DNA of 64,000 nt from Sulfuritalea sp. (GTDB lineage Bacteria; Pseudomonadota; Gammaproteobacteria; Burkholderiales; Rhodocyclaceae), in NCBI GenBank assembly GCA_016716965.1, contig JADJUP010000043.1, forward strand, positions 1 through 64,000. Reading direction: 5' to 3'. The notes beneath the pieces were generated by a model. It was not told the DNA's origin. It made no database searches and worked only from the letters and a program-made list of their open reading frames with translations. The position numbers were made by a program, and so were the translations under genes. Shown here piece by piece: positions 14,307-23,774 of this stretch; positions within the stretch are counted from its first letter, which is position 1; every line of letters starts with the position of its first letter.

Positions 14307-16835
14307 CTACTGCGCGCTGGCCAAGACTTGCGCCGCCGGCAGGCGCGTGGCCTGGCGCGCGGCGAAGCGGCTGGCGCCCATGCCGGCGGCCAGGGTCAGC
14401 GCGGCGCCGAGCAGCACCTGGGTCCAGGGGACCTGCAGGGGCATGCGCCAGTGGAAGGCCTGCGGATTGACCACGTGGGTGAGGATGGCGCCCACCGCGA
14501 TGCCGCAGGCCAGCCCCAGCACCAGCCCGATCACGGCGATCAGCGCGCCCTCGAAGACGATGGCGCGGCCGAGCATGGCGCGGTCGAAGCCGAGCGCGGA
14601 CAGCGTCGCCAGTTCGCGCGCGCGCAGCCAGACGCTGGCGGCCAGCGTCACGGCGAGGCCGAAGAGGCCGATCAGCATCGCGGCGGCTTCCAGCGCGTAG
14701 GTGACGGCGAAGCTCTTGTCGAAGATGGACAGGCTCAGTTCGCGGATCTCGCCGCTGCTGGCACCTTCGATGCCGTGGCGTGCGGCCTGCTCGCGCATCC
14801 AGAGGCCGGCGGCATCCTCCTGGCCGGGCCGCGGCCACAGGGCGAGGTCGGTGGCGGCGACGCTGCCGCCCAGCGCGCGGTAGTCCGCTGCGGCGATCAC
14901 CACGGCGCCGAATTGCCGCGCGTAATCGCGCCAGACGCCGCCGACGAAGACCTCCACCTCGCGCCCGAGCAGCGGCAGGCGCAGGGTCTGGCCGGGCGCC
15001 AGGCCGTGCAGTTCCTGCAGCGGTTCGCTGATCCAGGCCGTGATGCGCCCCGGCGGCGCGGCCAGCACCGCGCCGGTGAAGGGCAGCCGCGCGGCGGGGT
15101 CGGCGCGGTCGAGTTCGCGCACCAGCAGCGCCACCGGCGGGCGGCGCGGATCGAGCGTCAGCATCACGGTGGCCATGCGTTCGACCCGGGCGAAGGGCGA
15201 CTGCGCTTGTTCGAGCGCGGCAAGCATGTCGGCCGGCAGCGGCACGCCCTTGCTGCGCATGTACATCGGCGCCGGCAACACGTCATCCAGCCAGTGGTCG
15301 AGCGCGGTGCGAAAGCTCGACACCATGGTCACCATGCTCACCGTCAGGGCGAAGCTGACGATCAGGCCGCTGGCCGCCACCTGAGCCATCAGCGGCGCCT
15401 GCAGGATGTTCTGCACCGCGACGCGCAGCGGCGCCGGCAAGGCCGTGCGCGCCAGCGCGCCGAACACCAGGCGCGTCGCCGCCGGCGCCGCGGCGATGCC
15501 CAGCACCAGTACCAGCGCGATGGCGGTGTAGCCCGCCAGCGGCAGGTCGTCGATCGCCGGCAGGCGCGTCAGCGCGACCGCCGCGACAGCGACCAGCGCC
15601 AGCGCGACCTGCCGGCCGCGGCGCGGCGCGGCGGCGGCCGGCGCCAGTTGCGCGAAGCCGGTCTTCAGCGCCTGCGCCAGCGGCTGCACGCGATTGAGCC
15701 AGGCCGGGTACAGCGCGCCCATCAGGCTGGCGCCGCAGCCGAGGACGAAGAAGCCGAGTGCCGGCGCGAGTTCCGGCACCACCACCGGCGAACTCGCGGC
15801 GAAGAAGCCGCCGCCGAGGTCGCCGCCCAGCAGGCGCGTGAACAGCACCGCGAGCCCGTAGCCGAGGCCGAGGCCGGCGGCGGCGCCGGGGATGCCGATG
15901 GCAAGTCCCTCGACCAGCACCTGCGCGAGGCGCATGCGCGGCGGCAGGCCGAGCACGCCGAGCAGCGCGAACTGCGTCGAGCGCTGCGCCACGGCGGTGA
16001 GCTGGGTGGCGAACACCAGGAAGGCGCCGGTGAGCAGGGCGACCATGGCCAGCACGTTGAGGTTGACGCGATAGGCGCGCGAGACGTTGGACATCCGCGC
16101 CAGGTTGTCGTCGGCCGCGCGCAGGCCGAGCCCGGCCGGCAGGCGTGCCGACCAGGTCGCGATCCATGTCGCCGGGCGGACGCCGGGGGCCAGCCGCAGG
16201 CGCACTTCGCCGACGCCCTCGCGCGGCCCGAAGTGCGCCTGCACCCAGGCGATGTCGGCCACCAGCAGCAGTTCGTCGCCGCGCACGGCGGGCAGGTCGC
16301 CGCGAATGCGCGTGGTCCAGCGCGCCGCGCCGCGCGTCGCCGTGACGCCAGCGCCGACTCTTGCATTCAGCCGGGCCAGCAGCGCCGGCGAGGCGAACAC
16401 GCCGTCTTCGAAGATGTTCGTGGTCGCGCCTTCCGGCCCGCTTTGGCGCGGCATCAGCTTGGGCATCAGCAGGGCGGCGCTGAACACGTCGAGGCCGATC
16501 AGGCGCACCGTGGTCGCCGTGTCGTCGAGGCGCACCCGGGTTTCGATCACCGGCACGGCGAGGGCGACGGCCTCGTCCTTCGCCAGCGCGTCGACCAGCG
16601 CCAGCGGCACGTGGCCGGAACTGTCCCTCGGCGCGAGCACCGCGTCGGGTTCGCCTTGCACGCTTTTCATGGCCTGCGAGAAATCGGCGAGCGCAGCATC
16701 GTTGATCAGGTGGATGGCATAACCCAGCGAGACGCCCAGCGCGATCGCCAGCATCGACAGCGCGGTCGCCGTGCGCCGCGTCATGAACTGGGCGCGGATC
16801 AGCCACCAGGAAAGCCGCCACGTCGGGCTGCTCAT
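14307..16835 (-). CDS. FtsX-like ABC transporter permease (AttFG/MacB-type)
   Basis: An 842-residue permease. One N-terminal membrane helix (MLAIALGVSLGYAIHLIN) is followed by a large periplasmic domain (about residues 45-240). A first FtsX block of three helices (VNLNVLAMVALLTGAFLVFA to about residue 360), a few central helices, a second periplasmic domain and a C-terminal FtsX block (LEAAAMLIGLFGLAVTLAAS onward) complete it. This is the two-FtsX-domain layout of exporters such as LolCE-like or AttFG proteins. The partners are the ATPase at 16999 and the AttH-like protein at 13230. ATG 16835 (MSSPTWRLSWW) is preferred to an upstream in-frame start that lies inside the palindromic repeat. Confidence 0.9.
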   Translation of the reverse strand: MSSPTWRLSWWLIRAQFMTRRTATALSMLAIALGVSLGYAIHLINDAALADFSQAMKSVQGEPDAVLAPRDSSGHVPLALVDALAKDEAVALAVPVIETRVRLDDTATTVRLIGLDVFSAALLMPKLMPRQSGPEGATTNIFEDGVFASPALLARLNARVGAGVTATRGAARWTTRIRGDLPAVRGDELLLVADIAWVQAHFGPREGVGEVRLRLAPGVRPATWIATWSARLPAGLGLRAADDNLARMSNVSRAYRVNLNVLAMVALLTGAFLVFATQLTAVAQRSTQFALLGVLGLPPRMRLAQVLVEGLAIGIPGAAAGLGLGYGLAVLFTRLLGGDLGGGFFAASSPVVVPELAPALGFFVLGCGASLMGALYPAWLNRVQPLAQALKTGFAQLAPAAAAPRRGRQVALALVAVAAVALTRLPAIDDLPLAGYTAIALVLVLGIAAAPAATRLVFGALARTALPAPLRVAVQNILQAPLMAQVAASGLIVSFALTVSMVTMVSSFRTALDHWLDDVLPAPMYMRSKGVPLPADMLAALEQAQSPFARVERMATVMLTLDPRRPPVALLVRELDRADPAARLPFTGAVLAAPPGRITAWISEPLQELHGLAPGQTLRLPLLGREVEVFVGGVWRDYARQFGAVVIAAADYRALGGSVAATDLALWPRPGQEDAAGLWMREQAARHGIEGASSGEIRELSLSIFDKSFAVTYALEAAAMLIGLFGLAVTLAASVWLRARELATLSALGFDRAMLGRAIVFEGALIAVIGLVLGLACGIAVGAILTHVVNPQAFHWRMPLQVPWTQVLLGAALTLAAGMGASRFAARQATRLPAAQVLASAQ
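16338..16361 (-). repeat. Dispersed 24 bp motif inside the permease gene
   Basis: Read on the minus strand: AGAGTCGGCGCTG, then GCGTC, then ACGGCG. It is part of the coding sequence (RVGAGVTATRGA region). The sense orientation matches the host gene, as in the other in-gene copies. Confidence 0.6.
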
Positions 16836-16852
16836 GGTGAAGTCAAATTCAA

Positions 16853-16980
16853 TCCGCAGATTTCGCAGATTGGCGCAGATTGAACGGCTATTTCGAGAGG
16901 GTGCCAGCCGCACCGGGCAGATGTTGGGTACTTGCTCGGGTTCGTCTTGATGATCTGCGTGAATCTGCGAAATCTGCGGA
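16853..16980. repeat. Long intergenic inverted repeat of ATCTGCG units
   Basis: The arms at 16853-16880 and 16953-16980 are 28 bases each and match at 26 positions when one is inverted. The outer part is TCCGCAGATTTCGCAGATT, and the loop is 72 bases. The whole 163-base gap between the ATPase and permease genes is essentially this element. One arm recurs at 22380-22407. It splits an otherwise compact operon, and the hairpin might affect permease expression. Confidence 0.75.
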
Positions 16981-16998
16981 CCAATGGCTTTAGCAATC

Positions 16999-17661
16999 TC
17001 ATTCCAGCCCGTCCGGCGTCAGCGTCAGGATGCGGTCGCAGCACTGCGCGACGTGTTGCGAATGGGTGACGATCAGCGCGCTGGCGTGCTCCTCGCGCAC
17101 GCGTTCGAGCAGTAGCGCGAGCACCTCGTCGGCGGTACGCGGATCGAGGTTGCCGGTGGGTTCGTCGGCGAGGATCAGCGCCGGACCATGCACCAGCGCG
17201 CGCGCGATCGCCACGCGCTGCAGCTCGCCGCCGGACAGCGAGGCCGGCCAGCGCGGGCCGAAGCCGGCGAGGCCGACGCGGGCCAGCAGCGCCTCGATGC
17301 GCGCGGCATGGTTGCGGGCGGCGACGCCGGACAGCAGCAGCGGCACCGCGACGTTCTGCGCCACGGTGAGCGTGGGCAGCACGTGGAAGGCCTGGAACAC
17401 GAAGCCGATGCTCCGCGCGCGCAAGGCGGCGCGTGCCGCTTCGTCGAGGCGCAGGATGTCGGTCGACTCGCGGCCGACCAGGATGGTGCCGGCGTCCGCC
17501 GGTTCCAGCCCGGCGATGCAGTTCAGCAGCGTGCTCTTGCCGACGCCCGATTCGCCGGTCAGGGCGACGATCTCGCCGGCGGCGACGGCAAAGCCCAGGC
17601 CGCTGAACACCGGTCGCGGGGCATGGGGGTGGCGCTTGGACAGCCCGGCGATGTTCAGCAT
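16999..17661 (-). CDS. ABC transporter ATP-binding protein, LolD/MacB type
   Basis: A 220-residue ABC ATPase. Walker A is GESGVGKST (about residues 36-44), the Q-loop is FVFQAFHVLPTLTV, the signature is LSGGELQR (about 142-149), Walker B is ALILADEPTGNLD and the H-loop is IVTHSQH. TGNLDPRT is typical of the LolD/MacB exporter branch. It would energise the FtsX-like permease encoded downstream (14307-16835), from which it is separated by the palindromic repeat. Confidence 0.93.
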   Translation of the reverse strand: MLNIAGLSKRHPHAPRPVFSGLGFAVAAGEIVALTGESGVGKSTLLNCIAGLEPADAGTILVGRESTDILRLDEAARAALRARSIGFVFQAFHVLPTLTVAQNVAVPLLLSGVAARNHAARIEALLARVGLAGFGPRWPASLSGGELQRVAIARALVHGPALILADEPTGNLDPRTADEVLALLLERVREEHASALIVTHSQHVAQCCDRILTLTPDGLE

Positions 17662-17692
17662 GCCGCGCCGCGCTCCCGCGGGGGCCGGCAGG

Positions 17693-18037
17693 TCATGTCC
17701 GGGGCCGGGGTTTGCGCGTCTTCTTCTTGCGCGGCTGTTCCTCGCGCAGGCATTGCTTCAGTTGCTTGCCGGTCTTGCCCTTGCAGAGTTCCTTGGCCTT
17801 CTGCGCGCCTTCGCAGGCGGCCGGGTCGCGCGACTTGCTGCAATCGACCGGCGGCATGCTGGCGTCGAGGCAGGCGCGTCGTTCCTTGCCGCGCTTTTCG
17901 GAGCAGGCCTTGAGCGCGGCCTGGCGTGCCTCGCAGCGTCCCGGGTCGCGCGCGCGGGCGCAATCGTCGGCGGCGGGTTCGGCCAGGGCGGGCAGCGAGA
18001 ACAGCGCGGCCGCGGCGAGGATCAGCAGTCGCATCAT
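17693..18037 (-). CDS. Small secreted protein with two tandem four-cysteine repeats
   Basis: A 114-residue protein of unrecognised family. MMRLLILAAAALFSLPALAEP is a signal peptide with an ALA cleavage site. The mature part consists of two homologous repeats with identical cysteine spacing, C-x8-C-x9-C-x10-C. The first begins DCARARDPGRC and ends RRACL; the second begins DCSKSRDPAAC and ends LKQCL. A lysine/arginine-rich tail (RKKKTRKPRPRT) follows. Eight cysteines in an exported protein suggest four disulfides. It is divergent from the GspE-like gene and 32 bases upstream of the ATPase gene on the same strand. Confidence 0.8.
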   Translation of the reverse strand: MMRLLILAAAALFSLPALAEPAADDCARARDPGRCEARQAALKACSEKRGKERRACLDASMPPVDCSKSRDPAACEGAQKAKELCKGKTGKQLKQCLREEQPRKKKTRKPRPRT

Positions 18038-18123
18038 CTTGGGTCGTGCTCCGGAAATCGGGTGAAATCGATGGCGGAATAATACTCCCGCATTGAGGGC
18101 CGGCCGGGTTGTCGGCTATAGTT

Positions 18124-18147
18124 CGCCGTATCGCCAGCACCGACTTT
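18124..18147 (-). repeat. Dispersed 24 bp motif just upstream of the GspE-like gene
   Basis: Minus-strand reading: AAAGTCGGTGCTG, then GCGAT, then ACGGCG. It occupies the position of the 5' untranslated region or ribosome-binding site of the following gene (start 18154). Confidence 0.65.
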
Positions 18148-18153
18148 CCCGCC

Positions 18154-19941
18154 ATGAGCAAGGTAGAGCCCGCCGACCACCGACTGACCCTTCCCGAAGT
18201 GGTCGATGCGCTCGTCGCCGACGGCCTGGTGGCGAGCGACGCGGCGGCCACCTTCAAGCAGGAAAGGCGCTACTACAAGGGCGAGGCGCATCCCCTGATC
18301 GTCATCGCCGAACAGCGCTGGAAATCGCTGCTGCCGCCGCATCCGGTGCTCGACATCGACACCCTGACGCAGTGGCTGGCGAAGTGGTCGGGGCTGGGCT
18401 ACCTGCACATCGATCCGCTGAAGATCAACTTCTCGGCCGTGACCGAGGTGATGAGCAACATCTACGCGACGCGCTTTCGCATCCTGCCGGTGGACGTCAG
18501 GTCGAACGAAGTCGTGATCGCCACCGCAGAACCCTTCCAGCGCGCCTGGGAAGCGGAGATGCAGCCGATCCTGCGCAAGGACATCCGGCGCGTCATCGCC
18601 AATCCGGAAGACATCACGCGCTACCTGGTGGAGTTCTACAACCTTGCGCGCTCGATCAAGGGCGCGATGAGCAAGGGCGATGTCGCCGGCGGCGCCTCGA
18701 ATTTCGAGCAGCTGGTCGAGATGGGCAAGAGCAACAAGCAGTTCGACGCCAACGACCAGCACATCGTCACCATCGTCGACTGGCTCTGGCAGTACGCCTT
18801 CGAGCAGCGCGCCTCGGACATCCACGTCGAGCCGCGGCGCGACCTCGGCATCGTGCGCTTCCGCATCGACGGCGTGCTGCATCAGGTGTACCAGATACCG
18901 AAGGCGGTGCTCAACGCCATGACCAGCCGCATCAAGGTGCTCGGCCGCATGGACGTGGTGGAGAAGCGCCGGCCGCAGGACGGGCGCATCAAGACGCGCA
19001 CCGCCGACGGCCAGGAAGTCGAGCTGCGCCTGGCCACGGTGCCGACCGCCTTCGGCGAAAAGCTGGTGATGCGGATCTTCGATCCGGAAGTGCTGGTCCG
19101 CGACTTTTCCGAGCTGGGCTTCGCCGCCGACGAACTGGCGATGTGGAACGGCATGGCCGCCCAGCCCAACGGCATCATCCTGGTGACCGGGCCGACCGGC
19201 AGCGGCAAGACCGTGACGCTGTACTCGACGCTGAAGCAACTGGCGACGCCCCAGGTGAACGTGTGCACGCTGGAAGACCCGATCGAGATGGTCGAGGCGT
19301 CCTTCAACCAGATCCAGATCCAGCCCGAGATCGGCATCGGCTTCGCCGAAGGCATCCGCGCCCTGATGCGGCAGGATCCCGACATCATCATGGTCGGCGA
19401 GATACGCGACATCGAGACCGCCGACATGGCGATCCAGGCCGCGCTGACCGGGCACCTGGTGCTGTCGACGCTGCACACCAACGATGCGCCATCGGCGATG
19501 ACGCGGCTGGTCGAACTCGGCGTGCCGCCCTACCTGCTGTCGGCGACGGTGATCGGCGTCATGGCGCAGCGCCTGATCCGCACCCTGTGTCCGGCCTGCA
19601 AGCAGCCCGGCGGCCTGCGCGCGGAGGACGAGGCGGCATGGAATGCGCTGGTGGCGCCGTGGAAATCCAGCAAGCCGGCCCAGCTCTACCATCCGGTCGG
19701 CTGCCTCGATTGCCGCATGACCGGCTTCAAGGGCCGCGTCGGCATCTACGAAATCATGCCGATGTCGACCGAGATCCGGAAGCAGGTGGTGCACGGCCCG
19801 GAACTGTCCAGGCTGCGCGAGCAGGCCATGCGCGAAGGCATGAAGCCGCTGCGCATCGCGGGAGCGAAGAAGGTCGCGGCGGGGCTGACGACCATTGCGG
19901 AAGTGATCAAGGTGGCGCCACCCATGGTCGACCCGGACTGA
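18154..19941 (+). CDS. GspE/PilB-family secretion or pilus-assembly ATPase
   Basis: A 595-residue type II secretion/type IV pilus motor ATPase. The N-terminal about 170 residues form an MshEN-like domain, followed by the N2 domain (ASDIHVEPRRDLGIVRFRIDG). The ATPase core has Walker A GPTGSGKT (about residues 347-354), the Asp box LEDPIE, Walker B DIIMVGEIRD and the His box LVLSTLHTND. A zinc motif is formed by CPAC and CLDC about 37 residues apart. No other pilus or secretion gene is adjacent, so its system cannot be named. The motor may serve components encoded elsewhere. Confidence 0.9.
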   Translation: MSKVEPADHRLTLPEVVDALVADGLVASDAAATFKQERRYYKGEAHPLIVIAEQRWKSLLPPHPVLDIDTLTQWLAKWSGLGYLHIDPLKINFSAVTEVMSNIYATRFRILPVDVRSNEVVIATAEPFQRAWEAEMQPILRKDIRRVIANPEDITRYLVEFYNLARSIKGAMSKGDVAGGASNFEQLVEMGKSNKQFDANDQHIVTIVDWLWQYAFEQRASDIHVEPRRDLGIVRFRIDGVLHQVYQIPKAVLNAMTSRIKVLGRMDVVEKRRPQDGRIKTRTADGQEVELRLATVPTAFGEKLVMRIFDPEVLVRDFSELGFAADELAMWNGMAAQPNGIILVTGPTGSGKTVTLYSTLKQLATPQVNVCTLEDPIEMVEASFNQIQIQPEIGIGFAEGIRALMRQDPDIIMVGEIRDIETADMAIQAALTGHLVLSTLHTNDAPSAMTRLVELGVPPYLLSATVIGVMAQRLIRTLCPACKQPGGLRAEDEAAWNALVAPWKSSKPAQLYHPVGCLDCRMTGFKGRVGIYEIMPMSTEIRKQVVHGPELSRLREQAMREGMKPLRIAGAKKVAAGLTTIAEVIKVAPPMVDPD

Positions 19942-19968
19942 ATGCTGTGAATAAACCTGGTGCGGGAT

Positions 19969-20013
<45 letters not shown>

Positions 20014-20148
20014 CGCGAACCCCCTCGCGACGACATCCGGTAGCGGCGGCACCCCCTGGGCCCAGCGCTGCAGGAGCCCTTTGGGGGACGGTTTCTTCAC
20101 AGCATCTGAACCTCAGGCCGCCCGTTCGTGGCGGCCTCAAGCGGCGCT

Positions 20149-20826
20149 TCAGTAGCGCGGTGTCGAACCCCAGTTCGGCGTGACGCGGCCGACCAGGCCT
20201 TCCAGCAGTTCGAGTTCGGCGTCGGTGTGGTTGATGACCGTAGCCGGGACCATCATCTTTGCCATCTTCATGTCGTTGTGGATGTACATCGGCTTGTCAT
20301 GGTGCCGCGTGCTGTAGCTCTCGGCTTCCTGCGGTGCAGCCGAGGGCGTCAGGTCGACGCTGCCGTAGCAGAGGCAGAAATAGGTGCGTGCCTTGGCGCC
20401 GTGGTTTTCCTCTTCGATGTAGCAGCCGGTACCGCGGATGCCGATGGTGGCCGTCGATACCTGTATGGTCTTGGCGCCCTTGCCGAATACCGAGAGGATC
20501 TTGCCAGAGACGACGCGCATCAGGTTCTGCACCGCGCTGGCGCCGAACTCCACCGTGGTGAGTTCGCGCTGCATGAAGGCATCCTGGCCGATGACGTAGA
20601 TGGCTTCGCTGTTCTTTCCGGTGACAATGGTGTCACCGGGTTTGATCAATTGTCCTTCCGTTGCCAGCTTGTGGTTGACCACGACTTCGCCGCGAACCCG
20701 GTTGAGGCCGGGCCGGATCGGCACCTCGCCCTTCGCCAGGGCGTCACGCACCAGTCCGGAGATGCCGGCGGGGCCGAGCAGGCCGGCGGCGGCGAGGGTT
20801 TTCAGCAGACGGCGACGTTCTTCCAT
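20149..20826 (-). CDS. FecR-domain exported protein
   Basis: A 225-residue protein. The N-terminus EERRRLLKTLAAAGLLGPAGIS resembles a Tat-type signal (two or more arginines before LLK). The body is a FecR domain: NRVRGEVVVNHKLATEGQLI, PGDTIVTGKNSEAIYVIGQ and STATIGIRGTGCYIEEE (about residues 130-146). FecR domains occur in periplasmic sensor or cell-surface proteins; there is no sigma factor nearby, so a FecIR-type circuit is unlikely. It follows the VWA gene by 29 bases on the same strand. Confidence 0.8.
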   Translation of the reverse strand: MEERRRLLKTLAAAGLLGPAGISGLVRDALAKGEVPIRPGLNRVRGEVVVNHKLATEGQLIKPGDTIVTGKNSEAIYVIGQDAFMQRELTTVEFGASAVQNLMRVVSGKILSVFGKGAKTIQVSTATIGIRGTGCYIEEENHGAKARTYFCLCYGSVDLTPSAAPQEAESYSTRHHDKPMYIHNDMKMAKMMVPATVINHTDAELELLEGLVGRVTPNWGSTPRY

Positions 20827-20855
20827 GGCGCTTCCTCCTTGAGATGCATTGCGGC

Positions 20856-22028
20856 TTACTTGTTCAGCTCGCGCATGGCGCGTTCGAGACCGGCCAGCGT
20901 CAGCGGGAACATGCGGCTGTTGAAAATGGTGCGGATCAGTTCGATGGAGTGACGATAGTCCCACAGGCGCTCGGGCTCGGGGTTGAGCCAGACCGCGCGC
21001 GGCCAGGTGTCGAGCATGCGCTGCAACCAGACCGCGCCGGCTTCCTCGTTGGAATATTCGACCGAGCCGCCGGCTTGCAGGATTTCGTAGGGGCTCATGG
21101 TGGCATCGCCGACCACCACCACCTTGTAGTCCTCGCCGTACTTGTGCATCACGTCCCACAGCGGGAATCGCTCGCCATGGCGGCGGCGGTTGTCCTTCCA
21201 GACGTAGTCGTAGATGCAGTTGTGGAAGTAGAAGTATTCCAGATGCTTGAACTCGCTCTTGGCCGCGGAGAACAGTTCTTCGCAGACCTTGATGTGGTCG
21301 TCCATCGAGCCGCCGATGTCGAGGAAGAGCAGCACCTTGACCTTGTTGTGTCGCTCGGGACGCATCTTGATGTCGAGCCAGCCGGCGTTGCGCGCCGTGC
21401 CGGCGATGGTGCCGTCCATGTCGAGCTCGTCCTCGGCGCCTTCGCGGGCGAAACGGCGCAGGCGCCTGAGCGCGACCTTGATGTTGCGCGTGCCGAGCTC
21501 GACGGTGTCGTCGAGGTTGCGGTATTCGCGGTTCTCCCAGACCTTGATCGCCGTGCGATTGCCCGCCGATTCGCCGCCGATGCGGATGCCCTCAGGGTGG
21601 TAGCCGCCGTGGCCGAAGGGCGAGGAGCCGCCGGTGCCGATCCACTTGCTGCCACCGGCGTGGCGTTCCTTCTGCTCGGCCAGCCGCTTCTTGAATTCCT
21701 CCATCAGCTTGTCCCAGCCGAGTTTTTCCAGCTTGGCCTTTTCCTCGGGCGTCAGATGCTTTTTCATCATCATCTTCAGCCACTCTTCGGGGATGTCGGC
21801 TTCGAGGCCGGGGATCTGGGTCACGCCCTTGAAGTATTCGCCGAAGGCGCGGTCGAACTTGTCGTAGTGGGTCTCGTCCTTGACCAGGCAGGTGCGGGCG
21901 AGGAAGTAGAAGTCGTCGATCGAATTCCCCGCGACGTGCTCCTTGAGCGCTTCCAGCAGCGTGAGGAACTCGCGCGTGGAGACGGGCAGCTTCTTGGATT
22001 TGAGGTGGAGGAAGAAGTCGATCAGCAT
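20856..22028 (-). CDS. VWA-domain (CoxE-like) protein
   Basis: A 390-residue cytosolic protein. The N-terminal half is helical and charged (ILTLLEAL-type CoxE region, then MMMKKHLTPEEKAKLEKLGWDK). The C-terminal half is a von Willebrand A domain with the metal-site motif DIGGSM (about residues 240-245) in the sequence KVKVLLFLDIGGSMDDHI. Such proteins act with MoxR AAA+ ATPases in chaperone-like complexes, and the MoxR gene lies upstream. I chose ATG 22028 (MLIDFFLHLKSKK), the usual family start. ATG 22043 is also possible but overlaps the stop of the GxxExxY remnant. Confidence 0.88.
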   Translation of the reverse strand: MLIDFFLHLKSKKLPVSTREFLTLLEALKEHVAGNSIDDFYFLARTCLVKDETHYDKFDRAFGEYFKGVTQIPGLEADIPEEWLKMMMKKHLTPEEKAKLEKLGWDKLMEEFKKRLAEQKERHAGGSKWIGTGGSSPFGHGGYHPEGIRIGGESAGNRTAIKVWENREYRNLDDTVELGTRNIKVALRRLRRFAREGAEDELDMDGTIAGTARNAGWLDIKMRPERHNKVKVLLFLDIGGSMDDHIKVCEELFSAAKSEFKHLEYFYFHNCIYDYVWKDNRRRHGERFPLWDVMHKYGEDYKVVVVGDATMSPYEILQAGGSVEYSNEEAGAVWLQRMLDTWPRAVWLNPEPERLWDYRHSIELIRTIFNSRMFPLTLAGLERAMRELNK

Positions 22029-22035
22029 GGGGGGG

Positions 22036-22250
22036 TTATCCATTCGCAGATTGCGCTTCAGACCAACGCTTGCGAGGCGATGCGCCGAAATTGAGCAGCA
22101 GTGCCTTGTTTCGATGCGCAGCTTTCAAATAGTTGATGACTTGGGCAGAGTCTGCGGCTGTGAGTTTGCTGGTTGCTTTCAATTCGACAACCACCTCTTC
22201 GTAGCATAGAAAGTCGGCGCGATAGGTGCAGACAACGGTTGGCCCCGCGG
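22036..22250 (-). pseudogene. GxxExxY-family gene remnant
   Basis: Minus-strand sequence reads CTYRADFLCYEEVVVELKA, TSKLTAADSAQVINYLKAA and HRNKALLLNFGASPRKRW, then a stop. This is the C-terminal half of a GxxExxY protein (family of unknown, nuclease-like function). The N-terminal half, including the GxxExxY signature, is missing. The fragment and the ATCTGCG-type repeat at 22380-22407 fill the whole gap between the moxR and VWA genes, so an insertion into that operon followed by decay is likely. Confidence 0.65.
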
Positions 22251-22379
22251 CGCTGCCTCTGGAGGCTTGAAATTAATGTCACTCCGATGGGGAGGCGGGG
22301 GCGGGGCCTACGGTCCCAGATTCGCAATGGCCCCTGGCGCTCGATGTTGGTTTGAGTTTGCCAGTCATCACCTGAATTC

Positions 22380-22407
22380 ATCTGCGCAAATCTGCGAAAT
22401 CTGCGGA
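22380..22407. repeat. Single arm of the ATCTGCG-type intergenic repeat
   Basis: Differs at only two positions from the arm at 16953-16980 (ATCTGCG, then CA in place of TG, then AATCTGCGAAATCTGCGGA). A short inverted counterpart (CGCAGATTGCGC) lies at 22046-22057, at the other side of the GxxExxY remnant, so the remnant is bracketed by the two halves. Confidence 0.65.
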
Positions 22408-22414
22408 CGAGAAA

Positions 22415-23257
<843 letters not shown>

Positions 23258-23319
23258 GGTGTTCTCTTTCAGGGTTGAAGCAGAAGAATAGCTCAGTGCG
23301 GGCCGCTTGTCGCTTTGTC

Positions 23320-23343
23320 CGCCGTGTGGTCAGCGCCGACTTT
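23320..23343 (-). repeat. Dispersed 24 bp motif immediately after the DUF1841 stop codon
   Basis: On the minus strand AAAGTCGGCGCTG, then ACCAC, then ACGGCG, starting five bases after the TAA of the DUF1841 gene. This is the same variant as at 10098-10121. Confidence 0.75.
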
Positions 23344-23348
23344 CTGGC

Positions 23349-23774
23349 TTAGCCAGCCTTGCGCCGCACGCAGTCGACATAGGCATCGCCGTCCGGCGGC
23401 AGCTTGCTGCGCTGGGCACGCCAGAGCATTTCGCCGAGGCATTCGAGCACGTCGTGCAGCGCCACGTGGCGGTCGCCGCGACGGCCTTGCAGCAGGCTGA
23501 AGGCGCCGCGGATGCCGGGCGGCTGGTCGATGGAAAGCTGTTCCTCGATCGCCAGGTGCATCGACAAGTGCAGGAAGGGATTGGTCTCGCCATCCTCCGG
23601 CGTCCATTCGCGCGTCAGCGCATCGGGCGCTTCGAGCAACTCGTGGTATTCGGGATGCAATTCGACCAGGTCGGCGGCGAGCGTGTCCATCGGTGTGCCG
23701 GGCAGTCGCTGACGACGCTTGGTCCAGGCGTCAATGAGGAACTGGCGTGCCTGGTCGCGGCTCGGGTTAAACAT
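23349..23774 (-). CDS. DUF1841 family protein
   Basis: A 141-residue cytosolic protein of unknown function, conserved in beta- and gammaproteobacteria. Recognisable parts are MFNPSRDQARQFLIDAW at the start, the central NPFLHLSMHLAIEEQLSIDQPPGI (about residues 72-95) and the C-terminal HDVLECLGEMLWRAQRS. The start overlaps the end of nth by 8 bases, indicating translational coupling in the rsx-nth operon. Confidence 0.85.
   Translation of the reverse strand: MFNPSRDQARQFLIDAWTKRRQRLPGTPMDTLAADLVELHPEYHELLEAPDALTREWTPEDGETNPFLHLSMHLAIEEQLSIDQPPGIRGAFSLLQGRRGDRHVALHDVLECLGEMLWRAQRSKLPPDGDAYVDCVRRKAG

Noticed and set aside
13224..16883. A very long rightward open frame (about 1219 codons) opposite the permease and AttH-like genes
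   Set aside because: Its translation is dominated by His, Gly, Arg and Gln as expected for the antisense of GC-rich coding DNA, with no domain, while the opposite strand encodes complete recognised proteins.
22210..22220. AAAGTCGGCGC inside the GxxExxY remnant as a copy of the dispersed motif
   Set aside because: Only the left half matches, and it encodes the conserved YRADF of that family.
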